NCBI RefSeq assembly: GCF_002159085.1
Contig: NZ_LZRU01000009.1
Span: 434,001-498,000 of the forward strand
DNA from: Thermobacillus sp. ZCTH02-B1
GTDB taxonomy: Bacteria > Bacillota > Bacilli > Paenibacillales > Paenibacillaceae
Direction: 5' to 3'
DNA length: 64,000 nt
In this document: in pieces, positions 47,019 through 55,823 of the stretch
Layout: each line of letters begins with the position of its first letter
How positions within the stretch are numbered: position 1 is the first letter of the stretch
Program-made: the position numbers and the translations under genes
The notes under the pieces: generated by a model
Told to the model about the DNA's origin: nothing
The model's input: the letters and a program-made list of their open reading frames with translations, nothing else
Databases searched by the model: none

Positions 47019-48119
47019 TCAGGACGTCCTGATGCGGCCTTTCAATCTATAGATGTAAGCCAGCACTTCCGCCACAGCCTGGAACAGGTCGACCGGGATC
47101 GTCTGTCCGACCTCGGTCCGTTCATACAGCGCTCTGGCGAGCGGCTTGTTCTCCATGATCGTAACGCCGTGCTCCTTCGCGACCTCCCGGATGCGAAGGG
47201 CCAGATAATCGATCCCCTTGGCGACGACGACCGGCGCGTCCATCTCCGCCGCGTCGTATCGCAGGGCGACCGCGTAGTGCGTCGGGTTCGTGATGACCAC
47301 GTCCGCCTTCGGCACTTCCTGCATCATCCGCATGATCGCCATGCGGCGCTGCTTCTCGCGGATCCGGCTCTTGATGAGCGGGTCGCCCTCCAGCTTCTTG
47401 TGTTCTTCCTTGATGTCCTGCTTGGACATGCGCAGGCTTTTCTCGTGCATGTATTTGTTGTACAGGAAGTCCAGCAACGCCAGCACGACGAGCAGAACGG
47501 CGATCTTGATGCCGAGGGACAGCGTCAGCGACGCGGCGAACGACAGGATCTGTTCGGGCGTCGCCTGGTCCAGCAGCACGATCGAATCCATCTCGCCGCT
47601 GATGGTCACATAGACCATGAGTCCCACGATCAGCAGCTTCAGGATGCTCTTTGCAAACTCGACCAGCGCGCGGCTCGAGAACAGCCGCTTTACGCCCTGG
47701 ATCGGGCTGATGTTGCGGAGCGAGGGCTTGATCGGTTCGAACGTGAACAGCCAGCCGAACTGGAACAGGTTGCTCGCGATGCCGACTATGACGGCGATCG
47801 CGAAGATCGGCAGCAGGAGCAGCGCGATTTCCGTCATCCAATGCGAGACGAACCGGCCCAGCGAGTCCGCGGTCAGCTCCGCCGTGAGCCCGCTCTCGAA
47901 GGATTCGCCGAACAGGCGGTACAGCCGGTCCCTGTAGTAACCGCCCAGCATCAGGAAGCCGAGAAACGCGAACAGCAGGACGAACGCCGAAGGAATTTCC
48001 TGGCTCGAGGCGACCTGGCCTTTCTTGCGCGCTTCCTGCCTTCTGCGGGGCGTCGCCGGCTCCGTCTTCTCCTGGCTGAACAGCTGCAGGTCAAGGATGA
48101 GCCGATACCGTCGTTGCAT
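47019..48119 (-). CDS. flhB: Flagellar export switch protein FlhB
   Basis: Membrane protein that switches export from hook to filament substrates. 366 residues: four membrane helices (about 40-215), then a cytoplasmic autocleaving domain with the NPTH motif (ITNPTHYAVALRYD, around 275-288). The N-terminus ends its leader with KTEPATPRRRQEARKKGQV, the family hallmark. Start ATG 48119. Confidence 0.97.
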   Translation of the reverse strand: MQRRYRLILDLQLFSQEKTEPATPRRRQEARKKGQVASSQEIPSAFVLLFAFLGFLMLGGYYRDRLYRLFGESFESGLTAELTADSLGRFVSHWMTEIALLLLPIFAIAVIVGIASNLFQFGWLFTFEPIKPSLRNISPIQGVKRLFSSRALVEFAKSILKLLIVGLMVYVTISGEMDSIVLLDQATPEQILSFAASLTLSLGIKIAVLLVVLALLDFLYNKYMHEKSLRMSKQDIKEEHKKLEGDPLIKSRIREKQRRMAIMRMMQEVPKADVVITNPTHYAVALRYDAAEMDAPVVVAKGIDYLALRIREVAKEHGVTIMENKPLARALYERTEVGQTIPVDLFQAVAEVLAYIYRLKGRIRTS

Positions 48120-48140
48120 CCCATGCCACCCTTCCCGGAT

Positions 48141-48920
48141 TCAGCCCGTGATCGCGGCCATCAGCAGCCGGAGGTGATGGAACAGGACCGACATCAGATA
48201 CGAGCAGAACGCCCCGAACCCCGCAAGGGCCGCCATCATGACGAGCAGACCGACCAGAATCTTGACCTGCAGGCCGACCACGAACACGTTGAACTGCGGA
48301 GCCGTCTTGGCGAGAAATCCGAGCCCGACGTCGGTCAGGAACATCGCGACGAGAACCGGTGCGGCCAATTGGAATCCGAGAAGGAACGTCGTCGCAAACG
48401 TCCGGGCAAGCTGTTCCGTCAGATTCCCCGCCGCAATCGCCGCGTACAGATCGCCGGCCATCGGCAGCCATTCGTAGCTGTCCATCAGCGCGGCCAGCAT
48501 GTAATGGTGGCCGTTCATGGCGAGGAATACGAGGATCAGCAGATAATATTTGAAATTGCCCGTCAGCGGGGCCGAAGCCCCGGTCATCGGATCGACGATG
48601 TTCGCCATGCCGTATCCCATCATGGTGTCGACGAAGGCGCCGGATATATGGGCCACCTCGAAGAACAGGTAGAAGAGATAACCGAGCAGAAGCCCGGCAA
48701 GCACCTCATGGATGACGTGCAGCAAATAGGTCGCGTCCTGGGGCACCGTCCGCGGCATGCCGCCCGCAAGGTAGACGATCAGCGATACGAAGAATCCGAG
48801 CCCGATCTTGAACGGCGCCGGCACCTGCCGAATCGCGAACAACGGCGATGCGACGAAAAACGAAGTGATTCGACAAAAGACCAGCAAAAAAACAGAAAAT
48901 CCTTGCAAGAAGCCGTCCAT
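48141..48920 (-). CDS. fliR: Flagellar export protein FliR
   Basis: Gate component with FliP and FliQ. 259 residues, six predicted membrane helices, family blocks FFVASPLFAIRQVPAPFKIG and PVLVAMFLTDVGLGFLAKTAPQ. ATG 48920. It lies between fliQ and flhB as in Bacillus. Confidence 0.96.
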   Translation of the reverse strand: MDGFLQGFSVFLLVFCRITSFFVASPLFAIRQVPAPFKIGLGFFVSLIVYLAGGMPRTVPQDATYLLHVIHEVLAGLLLGYLFYLFFEVAHISGAFVDTMMGYGMANIVDPMTGASAPLTGNFKYYLLILVFLAMNGHHYMLAALMDSYEWLPMAGDLYAAIAAGNLTEQLARTFATTFLLGFQLAAPVLVAMFLTDVGLGFLAKTAPQFNVFVVGLQVKILVGLLVMMAALAGFGAFCSYLMSVLFHHLRLLMAAITG

Positions 48921-48932
48921 GATCCGTTGGTC

Positions 48933-49202
48933 CTATCCGATGTACCTATGCAGGTTGTTGAGCAGGGTGTAGGCAAAATCGACGACCGTGTTCAAGATCC
49001 AGGGCCCGAAGATGATCAGCGCCACCAGCACCGCCGCGATCTTCGGTATGAAGGCCATTGTCGGTTCCTGGATGTGCGTCGTGGCCTGGAAGATGCTGAC
49101 GATCAGGCCGACGGCCAGCGCGATGATGAGCAGCGGCGCCGCCGCCTTGAGCACCGTATAGACGGCCTGGCCCGCCAGACCGATGATGAAATCCTCGCTC
49201 AC
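48933..49202 (-). CDS. fliQ: Flagellar export protein FliQ
   Basis: 89 residues with two membrane helices (about 12-38 and 51-73) and the central QATTHIQEPTMAFIPKI motif. Start GTG 49202, 8 bases after AAAGGA. Confidence 0.96.
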   Translation of the reverse strand: MSEDFIIGLAGQAVYTVLKAAAPLLIIALAVGLIVSIFQATTHIQEPTMAFIPKIAAVLVALIIFGPWILNTVVDFAYTLLNNLHRYIG

Positions 49203-49229
49203 GGCAATCGTCCTTTCCCTTGCGCGGCG

Positions 49230-49985
49230 TTAAGGATTGAAGCTGAGCAGCGCCGACTTGACGACGAGATACCAGCCGTCCACCAGCACGAACAGCAAAA
49301 TCTTGAACGGCAGCGAGATCATCATGGGCGGCAGCATCATCATCCCCATCGCCATGAGCGTGCTCGCGACGATCATGTCGATGATCAGGAACGGCACGAA
49401 GATCATGAAGCCCATCTGGAATGCCGTCTTCAGCTCGCTGATCGCGAACGCGGGAACGAGCACGGATATCGGAATGTCCTCGACGGATTCCGGCCGTTCC
49501 ATCTTCGCGTAGCGCATGAAGAGCAGCAGATCTTTCTCCCGCGTATGCTTGGCCATGAACTCCTTCATCGGCACGGCCGCCGCTTCGAGCGCCTCCGTCT
49601 GCGTGAGCTCGCCCCTGAGGTAGGGCTGGAGCGCGGTCTCGTTCACCTCGGACGGCGTGGGCGCCATGATGAACAACGTCAGGAACAGCGCCAGGCCGAT
49701 GATGACCTGGTTCGGCGGAGTCGTCTGCGTGCCGATCGACATCCGGACGAATCCGAGCACGACCACGATCCGGGTGAAGCTCGTCATGAGCACGAGAATC
49801 GCGGGCGCGAGGCTCAGCACCGTGATAAGGAGCAGAAGCGACAGCGCGGACGTGTTCGGTTCCTCCGATTCTCCGCCGATCGATATGTCAATGTTCGGCA
49901 AGATGGCGGCGGAAGCCTGATGATCGCCGAACAGGGCGAACAATGCCGCCGTCAGGACAACGGACAGCCACAGTTTGGTCCTCAT
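49230..49985 (-). CDS. fliP: Flagellar export protein FliP
   Basis: Core of the export channel. 251 residues: signal-like first helix (MRTKLWLSVVLTAALFALFG), then the conserved LSLAPAILVLMTSFTRIVVV and FQMGFMIFVPFLIIDM blocks. ATG 49985 overlaps the fliO stop (ATGA). Confidence 0.97.
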   Translation of the reverse strand: MRTKLWLSVVLTAALFALFGDHQASAAILPNIDISIGGESEEPNTSALSLLLLITVLSLAPAILVLMTSFTRIVVVLGFVRMSIGTQTTPPNQVIIGLALFLTLFIMAPTPSEVNETALQPYLRGELTQTEALEAAAVPMKEFMAKHTREKDLLLFMRYAKMERPESVEDIPISVLVPAFAISELKTAFQMGFMIFVPFLIIDMIVASTLMAMGMMMLPPMMISLPFKILLFVLVDGWYLVVKSALLSFNP

Positions 49986-50614
49986 TCGTCCATCAACCGA
50001 TCTTTCGACTGCGATTCTTTCATCAGCGACGCGAACTGCTGTTTTGTACCGGCATGCCGTTCCAGATTGTTCCGCAGCACGGCTTCGAATTCGGTGATGC
50101 TCCACTCCTGGTCCGGCGTCGCCTTGTTTCGTCCTCCGCGCATCCGGTTCAGCCAATCGCCGAACGACGAAAGGTTGAACGGCTGCGGGGCGGGATTTTC
50201 CAGAACGGCGATCAGCCGGGCGGCCTCCTCCGCATCGTCAATCCGGTCGATGAGCGTCACGTTCTCGCCGACGCCGACGAGATACACCTTCCCGCCGACC
50301 TCGATGACCTGAAGCGATTTGTTCTGCCCAAGCGCGATTCCGCCCAGCGAACGGAGCGATCGGTTTTGTCCCCAGGCGCGCGTGCGGGAAGCAAGAAAGC
50401 GGAGCGTAAGCACGATGAGAATGATGACGATGACAAGCGCGACGATGACCCACACGGCGTGGCCGAGCGCGTCCATTCCGTCGGGAAGTTCCGGCGGCGC
50501 GTTCTCCGTGCCCGAAAGATCGTCCTCGGGTGCCGATCCGAACGCCGCCGCGGGATGCAGCAAGGCCGCCGCTGCCACGGGCAGCGCGGCGACGATATGC
50601 GGGCGGATACGCAT
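49982..50614 (-). CDS. fliO: Flagellar biosynthesis protein FliO/FliZ
   Basis: Helps assemble the FliP pentamer. 210 residues: an N-terminal hydrophobic signal-type segment (6-26), an acidic external stretch, one membrane helix (about 53-75), then the FliO cytoplasmic core with LRSLGGIALGQNKSLQVIEVG cut here as GIALGQNKSLQVIEVG. In Bacillus this gene is named fliZ. Start ATG 50614, 4 bases after the cheY stop. Confidence 0.93.
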   Translation of the reverse strand: MRIRPHIVAALPVAAAALLHPAAAFGSAPEDDLSGTENAPPELPDGMDALGHAVWVIVALVIVIILIVLTLRFLASRTRAWGQNRSLRSLGGIALGQNKSLQVIEVGGKVYLVGVGENVTLIDRIDDAEEAARLIAVLENPAPQPFNLSSFGDWLNRMRGGRNKATPDQEWSITEFEAVLRNNLERHAGTKQQFASLMKESQSKDRLMDE

Positions 50615-50618
50615 CTTG

Positions 50619-50981
50619 TCACCCGAGCGTCTTCTTGATCGCTTCGATGACGCGGTCCGCCTGGAACGGCTTGACGATGAAGTCCTTCGCTCCCGCCTGG
50701 ATGGCATCGATGACCATCGCCTGCTGCCCCATGGCGGAGCACATGATGACCTTGGCGCCGGGGTCGATCTTCTTGATCTCCTTGAGCGCCTGGATGCCGT
50801 CCATCTCCGGCATCGTGATGTCCATCGTGACCAGATCCGGCTTCAGCTCCTTGTAACGTTCAACCGCCTGCATGCCGTCCTGCGCCTCGCCGACGACTTC
50901 GTAGCCGTTTTTCGTCAGAATGTCGCGGATCATCATTCGCATGAAAGCTGCGTCGTCAACAATCAGAATGCGGTGTGCCAT
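50619..50981 (-). CDS. cheY: Chemotaxis response regulator CheY
   Basis: Single-domain receiver that, when phosphorylated, binds the switch. 120 residues: acidic pair D9/D10, phospho-acceptor D54 (TMDITMPEMDG), conserved CSAMGQ and the lysine in DFIVKPF. It lies between fliY (a CheY-P phosphatase) and fliO. Confidence 0.97.
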   Translation of the reverse strand: MAHRILIVDDAAFMRMMIRDILTKNGYEVVGEAQDGMQAVERYKELKPDLVTMDITMPEMDGIQALKEIKKIDPGAKVIMCSAMGQQAMVIDAIQAGAKDFIVKPFQADRVIEAIKKTLG

Positions 50982-51003
50982 CGTACTTTTCCTCCCGGGA
51001 TGT

Positions 51004-52254
51004 CTATTGTAGTTTTTGGATCCGGTCCCATTGGCTGACGATTTCGGTCACACGAACGCCAAAATTCTCGTCGATGACGACGACCTCGCCCTTCGCGATC
51101 AGCTTGTTGTTGACGAGAATGTCCACCGGCTCGCCCGCCAGCTTGTCCAGCTCGATGACCGACCCTTGGGACAGCTCGAGAATTTCCTTGATCTGCTTGG
51201 AAGTCCTCCCTAATTCTACCGTTACCTTGAGCGGAATGTCGAGCAGCAGATTCAAGTTGTTGTCTTCAGCCTGCACGTAGGGCGGGTTGCCGAAGCTCGG
51301 GAATTGTACCGGCTGCACGTTCACGCCGCGGGTCGGTACGTTGCCGTAGGTTTGCGGTCCCTGCGACGAGATCGGCGGTTGTATGTACGGCTGCTGTTGC
51401 GGCGGCTGCTGCGCGTACTGCTGATAGGGCTGCTGGGCGTACGGCTGTTGCTCGTACGGTTGTTGGGCGTACGTCTGCTGCATCGCCGGCTGCGGTTCCG
51501 GTTGGGCAGGCTCTGCCGCGGCCGCGCTCGCCGGTTCCGCAGCCTGCGCGGATGGCGCCTGCCGGGCCGGATCGCCCCCGAGCAGCGTCCGGACGAGCTC
51601 TTTGGCGAACGTAACCGGAAGCAGCTGCATGATGGTCGAGTCGATCAAATCGCCGATCGTCAGACGGAACGCCACCTTGACGAACACGTCGACGGGCGGC
51701 AGGCTGTTCACGCCGTCCCCCTTCATCACATCCAGGATGTTGACGGTCGGCGGCGAAATGTTGACCAGGCGGTTGAAGATCGTCGACATGGAGGTCGCGG
51801 ACGAACCCATCATCTGGTTCATCGCTTCCTGTACGGCGCTGACATGGATCTCGTTCAGCTCTTCGTCGTCGCCGCTGACTTCTCCGGATCCTCCCAGCAT
51901 CAGATCGGCGATGATCCGCGCGTCCCTCGTCTTGATGACCAGCGAATTGATGCCCTGGAATCCTTCCACATACTGGACGTGAACGGCGACGTGGGGCTTC
52001 GGGAACTCGGCCTCCAGATCGTCGCGGCGGATGATCGACACCTTCGGCGTCGTGATGTCCACCTTTTTGCCCAGGAGCTGCGAAAGCGCCGTGGCTGCGC
52101 TGCCGAACGTGATGTTGCCGATCTCCCCGATCGCGTCCGCTTCAACCGGATCGAGCATTTCCTCCTGCGGTTCCGGCTGTACCGGGTCCGGTTCGCTCGC
52201 TTGCCGCAGCAAGGCGTCGATCTCTTCCTGTGACAAGTAATCTTTACTCGTCAT
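51004..52254 (-). CDS. fliY: Switch protein and CheY-P phosphatase FliY (FliN family)
   Basis: C-ring protein. 416 residues: a short N-terminal CheY-P binding peptide, a CheC-like phosphatase core with two Glu-x-x-Asn helices (AIGEIGNITFGSAATALS near 41-58; VQEAMNQMMGSSATSMS near 140), a Pro/Gln-rich linker (about 235-315) with repeated QQPY units, and a C-terminal FliN domain (about 335-410). It starts 11 bases inside fliM, with GGAGGAAA as ribosome site. Confidence 0.96.
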   Translation of the reverse strand: MTSKDYLSQEEIDALLRQASEPDPVQPEPQEEMLDPVEADAIGEIGNITFGSAATALSQLLGKKVDITTPKVSIIRRDDLEAEFPKPHVAVHVQYVEGFQGINSLVIKTRDARIIADLMLGGSGEVSGDDEELNEIHVSAVQEAMNQMMGSSATSMSTIFNRLVNISPPTVNILDVMKGDGVNSLPPVDVFVKVAFRLTIGDLIDSTIMQLLPVTFAKELVRTLLGGDPARQAPSAQAAEPASAAAAEPAQPEPQPAMQQTYAQQPYEQQPYAQQPYQQYAQQPPQQQPYIQPPISSQGPQTYGNVPTRGVNVQPVQFPSFGNPPYVQAEDNNLNLLLDIPLKVTVELGRTSKQIKEILELSQGSVIELDKLAGEPVDILVNNKLIAKGEVVVIDENFGVRVTEIVSQWDRIQKLQ

Positions 52255-53242
52255 TTTCCTCCTCCGCTCCTTCCACGATCTGGTCGATTTGCACGGCCAT
52301 GCGGTCCCGGATCGTGCCGGGCGTGCCGATGAATTTCAGCTTTTCGCCAACCCTGATGTGCAGCCCCTCGTCGGTGCGCCGGTTCAGCGTGATCACGTCG
52401 CCGGGCTGCAGGCTCAGGAACTCGCGGATGGTGATCGTCGAAGTGCCGAGCTCCGCGATGATCGGCAATTTCGCCTTGTTGACCCGGTTGCTCAGTATTT
52501 CGATCTCTTCAGGCGCGCGGTTCTTCTTCTGGGCAACAAACCAGTGATGCACCGAGAGCCGGTGCATGATCGGCTCGATGACGACGTGCGGTATGCACAG
52601 GTTGATCATCCCCGTCGTATCGCCGATTTTGGTGCTGAGCGATATGAGCGCGATTGTCTCGTTCGGCGACACGATCTGCATGAACTGCGGATTCGTCTCC
52701 AGTCCTTCCAATCGCGGATGGATCTCCAGCACCGTCTTCCACGCTTCCGCAAGGCTGTCCAGCGCCCGGTTGAAAATGCGCTCCATGATGCTGTTCTCGA
52801 TGTCCGTCAGCGCGGTGATCTTGTTCGGCGCGATGCCTTGTCCGCCCAGCATGCGGTCAAGCATGGCGTACGCGACGTTCGGGTGCACTTCGAGCACCAT
52901 CCGGCCTTCGAGCGGTTCGGCTTCGAAGATGTTCAGGATCGTCATTTTCGGAATGGACCGGATGAACTCGTCGTACGGAAGCTGCTCGACCTGCACCACG
53001 TTGATCTGGACGAACGTCCGGAGCTGCGCGGAGAAATAGGTGGTCAGGTAACGCGCGAAGTTCTCGTGGATGCGCGTCAGGCTGCGCAGATGGTCTTTCG
53101 AAAAGCGGACGGCGCGCTTGAAGTCGTAGGTGCGGATCCGCCTCTGCGTCTCTTCCTTCTTCAGTTCCTCCGCGTCCATCTCGCCGGATGACAACGCAGC
53201 GAGCAGCGCGTCGATCTCGTTCTGCGAAAGCACATCCACCAC
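52244..53242 (-). CDS. fliM: Flagellar motor switch protein FliM
   Basis: 332 residues. The N-terminal CheY-P-binding peptide LSQNEIDALLAAL is present (5-17), then the CheC-like middle domain and C-terminal FliN-like domain. The start is GTG; tandem GTG codons at 53242 and 53239 are 5 and 8 bases after GGGGGTG, so the second is equally possible. Confidence 0.96.
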   Translation of the reverse strand: MVDVLSQNEIDALLAALSSGEMDAEELKKEETQRRIRTYDFKRAVRFSKDHLRSLTRIHENFARYLTTYFSAQLRTFVQINVVQVEQLPYDEFIRSIPKMTILNIFEAEPLEGRMVLEVHPNVAYAMLDRMLGGQGIAPNKITALTDIENSIMERIFNRALDSLAEAWKTVLEIHPRLEGLETNPQFMQIVSPNETIALISLSTKIGDTTGMINLCIPHVVIEPIMHRLSVHHWFVAQKKNRAPEEIEILSNRVNKAKLPIIAELGTSTITIREFLSLQPGDVITLNRRTDEGLHIRVGEKLKFIGTPGTIRDRMAVQIDQIVEGAEEENDE

Positions 53243-53285
53243 TGTATCACCCCCTGGAAGGAACCGGTGCGGCCCAACGCCGCGA

Positions 53286-53756
53286 TCAGATCCGGGTAAT
53301 GATGAAGTTCGTGATTTCGACCTTGGTCAGTTTGCCGTGCGTCAGTTCGGGGTTGATCAGGTTGAACAGCTTGGCGTTCAGCTCGTCCTTGCCCTTGGAA
53401 CCGCGCAACTGCTCCTCCGTCATGTCGGACAGCGTCCGGATGATGAGCGGCTTGATCGCAATCTCCTTGATCTTCTCGAATTCCTCTTTCGCTTTCTTGC
53501 TGTCGAGCTGGAAGGCGAAACTCATGACGACGATGTAATCGGTATCGAGCAGATTCGTGCGGATGTCCTGGATCTCGGCAGTCATGGCGACCCGTTCATC
53601 GGCCGTCAGTTTCTCCCGTTCCACCTGTTCGACGATCTTCGCGGCTTCGCTTCCCCGATCGTCGTTGAACACCCGGTCATAGATGAAGATGGCCGCGACG
53701 ACGATCAGCGTTATGGCGAGCAGGATCGTGATCAGCCAAGGCAACATTCTTTTCAT
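53286..53756 (-). CDS. fliL: Basal-body-associated protein FliL
   Basis: Single-pass membrane protein around the stator and motor. 156 residues: membrane helix 7-27, then a stomatin-like extracellular domain with DYIVVMSFAFQLDSKKAK and the C-terminal KLTKVEITNFIITRI. ATG 53756. Confidence 0.94.
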   Translation of the reverse strand: MKRMLPWLITILLAITLIVVAAIFIYDRVFNDDRGSEAAKIVEQVEREKLTADERVAMTAEIQDIRTNLLDTDYIVVMSFAFQLDSKKAKEEFEKIKEIAIKPLIIRTLSDMTEEQLRGSKGKDELNAKLFNLINPELTHGKLTKVEITNFIITRI

Positions 53757-53759
53757 GAC

Positions 53760-53981
53760 TCAAGGACCCTCCAATTGTTCGCTCCGAATGACGGACGCCA
53801 CCAGGCCGATTCCGCGCAAGTATTCCTGCGTCCTCGCGATGAGTTCGGCCGCGGATTCCGCAGCCATCACCTTCTTTCCGTTCAGCAGCGTGACGATCGT
53901 GTCCGGAACTTCCTCGATCGTCTCGATCAGAAGCGCGTTGATGTACACCTTCGTCCCGTTCAGGCGCGTCACCTCGATCAT
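53760..53981 (-). CDS. swrD: SwrD/FlbD family protein
   Basis: 73-residue FlbD family protein (YlzI), which raises flagellar torque and swarming in Bacillus. Family pattern: MIEVTRLNGTKVYINALLIE and TIVTLLNGKKVMAAES. It lies between the hook gene and fliL. Start ATG 53981 behind GAAGGGGG. Confidence 0.93.
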   Translation of the reverse strand: MIEVTRLNGTKVYINALLIETIEEVPDTIVTLLNGKKVMAAESAAELIARTQEYLRGIGLVASVIRSEQLEGP

Positions 53982-54006
53982 GAGTTTCCCCCTTCGCCGC
54001 CGCGCG

Positions 54007-54029
54007 GGGAGGCGGACGAGCCGCCTCCC
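54007..54029 (-). other. Stem-loop downstream of the hook gene
   Basis: Perfect 9-bp GGGAGGCGG/CCGCCTCCC stem (54007-54015 with 54021-54029) with a 5-base loop in the 70-base gap between flgE and swrD. No T-run follows, so mRNA 3'-end protection or partial attenuation is more likely than full termination. Confidence 0.5.
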
Positions 54030-54051
54030 GCCCGGCCTAGTGAACGAGATA

Positions 54052-54873
54052 TCAACGCTTCAGATTGACGACTTCCTGCAGGATTTCGTCCGAGGTCGTG
54101 ATGATGCGCGAGTTCGCCTGGAAGCCGCGCTGCGCGACGATCATTTCGGTAAATTCCGTCGTCAGGTCGACGTTGGACATTTCAAGCTGCCCGGAAATGA
54201 TGATGCCCGTGCCGGCTTCCGGATCGCCCGGCGCCGTCAGCTCGATTTCCCCTTCCGGGTTCGCGTTCGGCGTCACGCGGTACAGGTTGCCTCCGATCTT
54301 CTCCAGGCCGGCGGGGTTCGCCACCCGCACGACCGCGATCTGGATGCCCGTATCTTCCATCGTGCCGTCCGCCGTGATCGAGATGATCGATCCGTTCTGG
54401 CCGATCGTGAAGGCCGTGATTTCCGGATCGAGCACGATCGGCTCCCCGTCAACGCTCAACACGAAATAACCGTCGGCCGTCACGAGCTGTCCCAGCGCAT
54501 CCAGCATGAAGTTGCCGGCCCTGGTCAGATACGGCACTTCCTGGTCCGGCGTGGCGGCGATCGCGAAGAATCCGTCGCCGTCGATGCGCAGGTCCGTCGC
54601 GACGTTCGTCGTCATCGCGCTGCCGGGCGTATGGATCGTGTCGATCGCCGAGATGGCAACGCCGAGGCCGACCTGCTTCGGATTGACGCCGCCGTTCTCG
54701 CCTTCCACCGGCATCGTGAAGCTCGCAACCGTCTGGCTCAGGATATCCTTGAACATGACGCGCCCAGCCTTGAAGCCGATCGTGTTGACGTTGGCGATGT
54801 TGTTGCCGATGACGTCAAGCTTCGTCTGGAAGCCGCGCATGCCGGACACGCCGGAATACATCGATCTCAGCAT
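54052..54873 (-). CDS. flgE: Flagellar hook protein FlgE (FlgE/FlgG family)
   Basis: 273-residue member of the rod/hook family with LRSMYSGVSGMRGFQTKLD N-terminal rod helix, the LDVIGNNIANVNTIGFK signature, LRIDGDGFFAI in the middle and the EMIVAQRGFQANSRIITTSD C-terminal block. Position and length match Bacillus FlgE, the hook protein; automated pipelines often name it FlgG. Start ATG 54873. Stem-loops lie on both sides of the gene. Confidence 0.92.
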   Translation of the reverse strand: MLRSMYSGVSGMRGFQTKLDVIGNNIANVNTIGFKAGRVMFKDILSQTVASFTMPVEGENGGVNPKQVGLGVAISAIDTIHTPGSAMTTNVATDLRIDGDGFFAIAATPDQEVPYLTRAGNFMLDALGQLVTADGYFVLSVDGEPIVLDPEITAFTIGQNGSIISITADGTMEDTGIQIAVVRVANPAGLEKIGGNLYRVTPNANPEGEIELTAPGDPEAGTGIIISGQLEMSNVDLTTEFTEMIVAQRGFQANSRIITTSDEILQEVVNLKR

Positions 54874-54907
54874 GGATAACGTTCAACCTCCCGTAACGTG
54901 GATTCGG

Positions 54908-54935
54908 TCAGCCGCTTCCGTCGATCCGCGGCTGA
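54908..54935 (-). other. Stem-loop upstream of the hook gene
   Basis: 8-bp TCAGCCGC/GCGGCTGA stem (54908-54915 with 54928-54935) with a 12-base loop in the 93-base gap before flgE. It could define a processed 5' end for the hook mRNA. Confidence 0.4.
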
Positions 54936-54966
54936 AGGGCCCCCGTCAAGGTCCGGCCCGCTAACG

Positions 54967-55353
54967 TCACGAAATGACTACCGCACTGTCGATCTGGGTG
55001 AACACGTTGCCTTCGGCGGAACCGCCGTCGAGCGCCGTCACGACCGTCTTCGACGGCACGTTGACGATCATCGCGATGCCCCGGTACAGGATCAGCGAAT
55101 CCTTCGCTCCCTTCGCCTCCGCCGCTTCGATCGCGGACGCGATCTCGCTGAGCTGCTCGGGTTTCAGACTGATGCCCCGCTGCTGCATCCGCATTTCCGC
55201 GTGCCGGCTGAATTTCAGCTCGCTCGCCTTGAGCCATGCCTGGAACGACACGCCGGCATCGCCTGCGGGCGGCTTCCGGACATGCGCCGGACCGCCGATG
55301 CCGGGCGGCTTGCCCGCCGGATAGAGATGTCCGATCCGGATGCCGTCAGCCAT
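54967..55353 (-). CDS. Small flagellar operon protein (TIGR02530 type)
   Basis: 128 residues. The C-terminal two thirds carry the family pattern seen between flgD and the hook gene in Firmicutes: FSRHAEMRMQQRGISL, then DSLILYRGIAMIVNVPSKTVVTA cut here as LYRGIAMIVNVPSKTVVTA. ATG 55353 has AAGGAGG 8 bases upstream and overlaps the flgD end by 8 bases. Its function is not known to me; a role in hook assembly is inferred from position. Confidence 0.85.
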   Translation of the reverse strand: MADGIRIGHLYPAGKPPGIGGPAHVRKPPAGDAGVSFQAWLKASELKFSRHAEMRMQQRGISLKPEQLSEIASAIEAAEAKGAKDSLILYRGIAMIVNVPSKTVVTALDGGSAEGNVFTQIDSAVVIS

Positions 55354-55792
55354 CCGCACCGCCTCCTTCCCCGGGCAGCGAGATCGCCGTGATCCTGTCG
55401 AGCGGTATCTCCCGGTCGCCGACCTTCGCCAGCGCCTCTCCATCGCGGACGACGATCGAATCGACGACGCCCTGCACGATGATCAGTTGTCCGGTCGCCG
55501 GATCCGTCTCGGTCCATTGGACGCTCATGCCGATCAGGCCGGAAGCGATGCCGAGATTGTTGCGGAGCGCCGACATTTCGTTCGCCAGGTTCATGAGCTG
55601 CTCGACCGCCGTGAACTGGGCCATCTGGGCGATGTACTCGGTGTTCGAGAGCGGTTCGAGCGGGTTCTGGTTCCGGAGCTGGGTGACGAGCAGTTGAAGG
55701 AAGGCATCCTTGCTCAGCACGTTCCTTTCCCTGTCGACCCCGGCCGCTCGGACGTTGCTCACGTGATAGCTCGGCCAGACCACGCTTGCCAT
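55346..55792 (-). CDS. flgD: Flagellar hook capping protein FlgD
   Basis: Scaffold for hook polymerisation. 148 residues, the compact Firmicute form, with DAFLQLLVTQLRNQNPLEP and the MAQFTAVEQLMNL helix; the C-terminal part has the SVQW and VDSIVVRDGEALAKVGD strands. ATG 55792 with GGAGGTG upstream. Confidence 0.95.
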   Translation of the reverse strand: MASVVWPSYHVSNVRAAGVDRERNVLSKDAFLQLLVTQLRNQNPLEPLSNTEYIAQMAQFTAVEQLMNLANEMSALRNNLGIASGLIGMSVQWTETDPATGQLIIVQGVVDSIVVRDGEALAKVGDREIPLDRITAISLPGEGGGADG

Positions 55793-55823
55793 GCATCATC
55801 ACCTCCGTCCGGGCCGTTTTCCG

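Noticed and set aside
47169..50312. Plus-strand open frame of 1047 codons opposite flhB-fliO
   Set aside because: Antisense to seven contiguous flagellar genes; the His/Arg/Gln/Asp-rich product reflects the complement of hydrophobic codons.
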